Positions 61,626 to 64,000 of a stretch of DNA of 64,000 nucleotides are shown piece after piece. Source of the stretch: JBDHWG01 sp039810085 (GTDB lineage Bacteria; Chloroflexota; Anaerolineae; Epilineales; JAHCIE01); assembly GCA_039810085.1 (NCBI GenBank), contig JBDHWG010000013.1, positions 1 through 64,000 of the forward strand. Direction: 5' to 3'. Every line of letters begins with the position of its first letter. The stretch's first letter is position 1. Position numbers and translations under genes: made by a program. A model generated the notes under the pieces. It was not told the origin of the DNA and ran no database searches. It saw only the letters and a program-made list of their open reading frames with translations.

Positions 61626-64000
61626 ATGTCCTACCCCGCGCGCAGGATGCACCGCCGCGCCCTCCGCGTTCTGCTGGCAGCGCTGGCCGGCCCGGCGCTG
61701 CTGGCGCTGGCCGTCCTCGCTCTGCCTCGCTCGGCCAACGCGCTGGGCAGCTCCCCATTGGCGAATGTGCCATCCTCGTCTCGGGGTGCGCCCGCCAGCC
61801 CAGGCGCTCCGCCCCTGCCAGACCTCGCCATTCACAAGTCAGTCGGCCAAGCGACGGTTGCGCCCGGCGGCACGCTGACGTACACCATCGCCTATTCCAG
61901 CGCCGGCGGCCTGGCGGCGGGCGTGCGTTTGACGGATACCCTGCCCGCGAACACGACGTGGCTGACCGACACGGCGGAGGTAATCGGCCTGACGCGCGTG
62001 TCCACCACGCCCCTCGTGTGGAGCGCGCCCGAGGTGCTGACCAACACCGGCGGGACGTTCTCGGTGGTCGTCGGCGTTTCACCCTCGGCGGCCCTTGGCG
62101 CGCAACTGGTCAACCACGCGGCCATCGGGAGCGAGAGCCAGGAGTCGAATAGCGGCAACAACGAGGCCAGCGCGGCGGCGACGGTCGCCGGCCCCGACAT
62201 GCAGCTAGCCCAATTAGGCTCGGTGAGTTCCTCGCCGGGCTGGCCCATCATCTACAACCTCATCTATACCAACACCGGCAACGCCCTGGCGTCGGGCGTC
62301 GTCGTGACCGATAGCCTCCCGTCGTCGGTCATCTTCGACAGCGCCACCTCCGGCGGGGCATGGGATGAAGGCTCGCGCCAGGTCACGTGGAGCATCGGCG
62401 ACGTGCCGCCGCATGGCGTCGGGACACTGAGCATCCAGGGAACGGTCAGCGCCAGCGCGTCCAACGGGCCGCTGGTGAATAACGCCCGCGTGTCCGCGCC
62501 GGGCGATGTCGCGCCGGGCAACAACGCCGCCGCGTGGACAACGACGATTGGCCCGGCCGCGCCGGCCAGCGTGAGCCTGACCAAGACGGGCGCCCTCGTC
62601 GCCGGGCAGCCGGTGACGATCACCGCCACGGTGCGCGATGCTTATAACATTCCGGTGGCCGATGGGGTCGCCGTAACGTTCACCGCGCTCGCGCCCGCGA
62701 CCATCACCTCGCCGGCGACGACCACTGGCGGGCAGGCGACAACGGTTCTGCGCACGACGCGCAGTGGGCCGCTGACCGTCTCGGCCACGGCGGGCGCAGC
62801 CAACGCGACGCTGCCCCTGACGTTCGGCCCGGCCAGCCCGGCGCAGCTCGGCTTGAGCGGGCCCGCGTCGTCCGTCGTCGGGCAGAGCGTGACCCTGACG
62901 GCCGTCGTGAGCGACACCTACGGCAACACCGTCGCCGACGGCACGCTGGTCGGGTTCACGGCCACCGGCGGGAGTGTCAACCCACTGACCGCCGCCACGG
63001 CCGGCGGACGCGCCACGACCGTCCTGAGTTCGACCTCCGCCGGCCCGGCCAGCGTGACTGCGCAGATTGGCGCTCTCAAGGCGAGCCGCAACGTGACGTT
63101 CCAGCCCGCCGCGCCAGCGCAGATCGACCTGGCCGCCTCGCGCACGCAGCTCCAGGTTGGCCCGACCGTGGCGCTGACGGCGACGGTCAAGGACGGCTTC
63201 GGAAACCTTGTCAACCCGACGCGCGTTGTGTTCAACACGACGCGGGGCCAGCTCTCGACCACAACGGTTAATACAGTGAAGGGCGTCGCCCAGACCGTCC
63301 TGAGCAACACCGTCGCCGGTGGGGCAACAGTGACGGCGCAGGCGGACGGTGTGGCGAACGCGGCGACGGTGGGCGTGACATATGACCCAGCGGGGGCCGC
63401 CTCGCTCGCTCTCGCCGCGCCCAGTGCGGCGACGGTGGGCCAGGCGGTGACCGTCACCGTTACGGTGGCCGACGCCTGGAACAACCTCGTTGCCGACGGG
63501 ACGCCGGTGCAGTTCGGGCTGACGCCGTCGAGTGTAGGAACTCTGGATCGCTCGAACGTTCTTACCGTTCACGGCAAGGCGAGCGTCGTCGTGCGCTCGA
63601 CGGTGAAGGGAACGGCGACGGTGACGGCACTGACCAACAACCGCCAGAGCAGCGCCTCGATTATCTTCTCGCCCAGCGCGCCGGCCAGTCTCGACCTGAC
63701 CATGGTCGGCGACCCGGTAGCAGGGGTCGCCTTGCCCATCCGCGCCCGCGTCCGCGACGCGTACCAGAATGGCGTGGTGGCGGGGGTGCCGGTGCAGTTC
63801 AGCGTTGTCACCGGCTCGGCGTCGTTACAGCCGACCACGGCGCCCACGGACGCGACGGGCGTGGCGACGACCACCTTGACGGCGACGTCCGCTAACACTG
63901 TCGTCTACCTGGCGCAAGCGGGGAGCGCGTCGAAGCAGCAGAGCGTCGCCATCCAGGCGGGCAAGGCCGTGAAGTTGCGGCTCACGGCCAACCCGGCCGG
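61626..64000 (+). CDS. Large secreted surface protein with DUF11 and Big/invasin-like repeats (3' end outside window)
   Basis: Open from the ATG at 61626 (AAGGAG upstream) to the window end, at least 791 residues. The signal peptide is RVLLAALAGPALLALAVLAL then LPRSANA. Two DUF11-type domains follow (TYTIAYSSAGGLAAGVRLTD; IIYNLIYTNTGNALASGVVV), then Big_1/invasin-like Ig repeats of about 100 residues (VAGQPVTITATVRDAYNIPV; VVGQSVTLTAVVSDTYGNTV; VGQAVTVTVTVADAWNNLV). Likely an adhesin or envelope protein. The C-terminal anchor is outside the window. Confidence 0.85.
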   Translation, partial: MSYPARRMHRRALRVLLAALAGPALLALAVLALPRSANALGSSPLANVPSSSRGAPASPGAPPLPDLAIHKSVGQATVAPGGTLTYTIAYSSAGGLAAGVRLTDTLPANTTWLTDTAEVIGLTRVSTTPLVWSAPEVLTNTGGTFSVVVGVSPSAALGAQLVNHAAIGSESQESNSGNNEASAAATVAGPDMQLAQLGSVSSSPGWPIIYNLIYTNTGNALASGVVVTDSLPSSVIFDSATSGGAWDEGSRQVTWSIGDVPPHGVGTLSIQGTVSASASNGPLVNNARVSAPGDVAPGNNAAAWTTTIGPAAPASVSLTKTGALVAGQPVTITATVRDAYNIPVADGVAVTFTALAPATITSPATTTGGQATTVLRTTRSGPLTVSATAGAANATLPLTFGPASPAQLGLSGPASSVVGQSVTLTAVVSDTYGNTVADGTLVGFTATGGSVNPLTAATAGGRATTVLSSTSAGPASVTAQIGALKASRNVTFQPAAPAQIDLAASRTQLQVGPTVALTATVKDGFGNLVNPTRVVFNTTRGQLSTTTVNTVKGVAQTVLSNTVAGGATVTAQADGVANAATVGVTYDPAGAASLALAAPSAATVGQAVTVTVTVADAWNNLVADGTPVQFGLTPSSVGTLDRSNVLTVHGKASVVVRSTVKGTATVTALTNNRQSSASIIFSPSAPASLDLTMVGDPVAGVALPIRARVRDAYQNGVVAGVPVQFSVVTGSASLQPTTAPTDATGVATTTLTATSANTVVYLAQAGSASKQQSVAIQAGKAVKLRLTANPA

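Noticed and set aside
62214..63572. Minus-strand open frames in the Big-domain gene
   Set aside because: Antisense to a continuous plus-strand frame with signal peptide and repeated Ig-like domains.

Overview
The window is about 64 kb of high-GC bacterial chromosome with dense genes on both strands. Tight overlaps (ATGA, GTGA, TAGTG) mark several operons. There is no rRNA, tRNA, transposase or phage gene. The gene families suggest a Chloroflexota (Chloroflexi) bacterium, probably an Anaerolineae-like lineage, by inference and not by marker phylogeny. The hints are secreted proteins with a (V/L)(Y/F)LPLV tail, DUF11/Big-repeat surface proteins, a topoisomerase I with extra zinc ribbons, a fused [4Fe-4S]/NrfD protein, and very many short palindromic repeats, some inside reading frames.

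Layout. 1-7.3 kb: a sucrose/alpha-glucoside module (binding protein, two permeases, PfkB sugar kinase, amylosucrase). 7.5-10 kb: CheB-like esterase, dienelactone hydrolase, orphan MNT nucleotidyltransferase. 10.1-16.5 kb (minus): a complex iron-sulfur molybdoenzyme whose catalytic subunit and Fe-S/NrfD subunit are separated by two toxin-antitoxin modules (HEPN-MNT and RelBE-like). 16.6-22.7 kb: amidase, polytopic membrane protein, topoisomerase I, small antitoxin-like protein. 22.6-23.4 kb: gene-free repeat island. 23.4-29.3 kb: DinB, Type IIG restriction-modification enzyme, AlkX/YcaQ-like glycosylase, arylamine N-acetyltransferase. 29.3-40.2 kb: FtsK, S1-domain protein, response regulator, secreted alpha/alpha-toroid protein, M24 peptidase, MoxR, RelA/SpoT. 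40.6-47.4 kb: OatA-like acyltransferase with SH3 and SGNH domains, small proteins, FxLYD-like secreted protein, second M24 peptidase.

Two systems stand out. (1) 47.4-51.2 kb (minus): a lower-GC cassette encoding a polytopic membrane protein, a small EAD-type protein, a STAND-like NTPase and a TPR protein with a C-terminal membrane anchor. It looks like an NLR-type conflict protein split into separate genes. The EAD protein tail and an insert in the NTPase share an ungapped 26-residue motif resembling RHIM-type amyloid signalling motifs. (2) 53.7-61.4 kb (minus): a cobalamin riboswitch with a terminator heads an operon for a secreted DUF4430 plus alpha/alpha-toroid protein (the domains of animal transcobalamin/intrinsic factor), a membrane-anchored DUF4430 protein, and an ECF transporter (T, fused A-A', S). 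I read this as a bacterial transcobalamin-like B12 capture and uptake system.

The window ends inside a large DUF11/Big-domain surface protein on the plus strand. Starts were moved inward from the longest open frames wherever a ribosome binding site or family length supported it.
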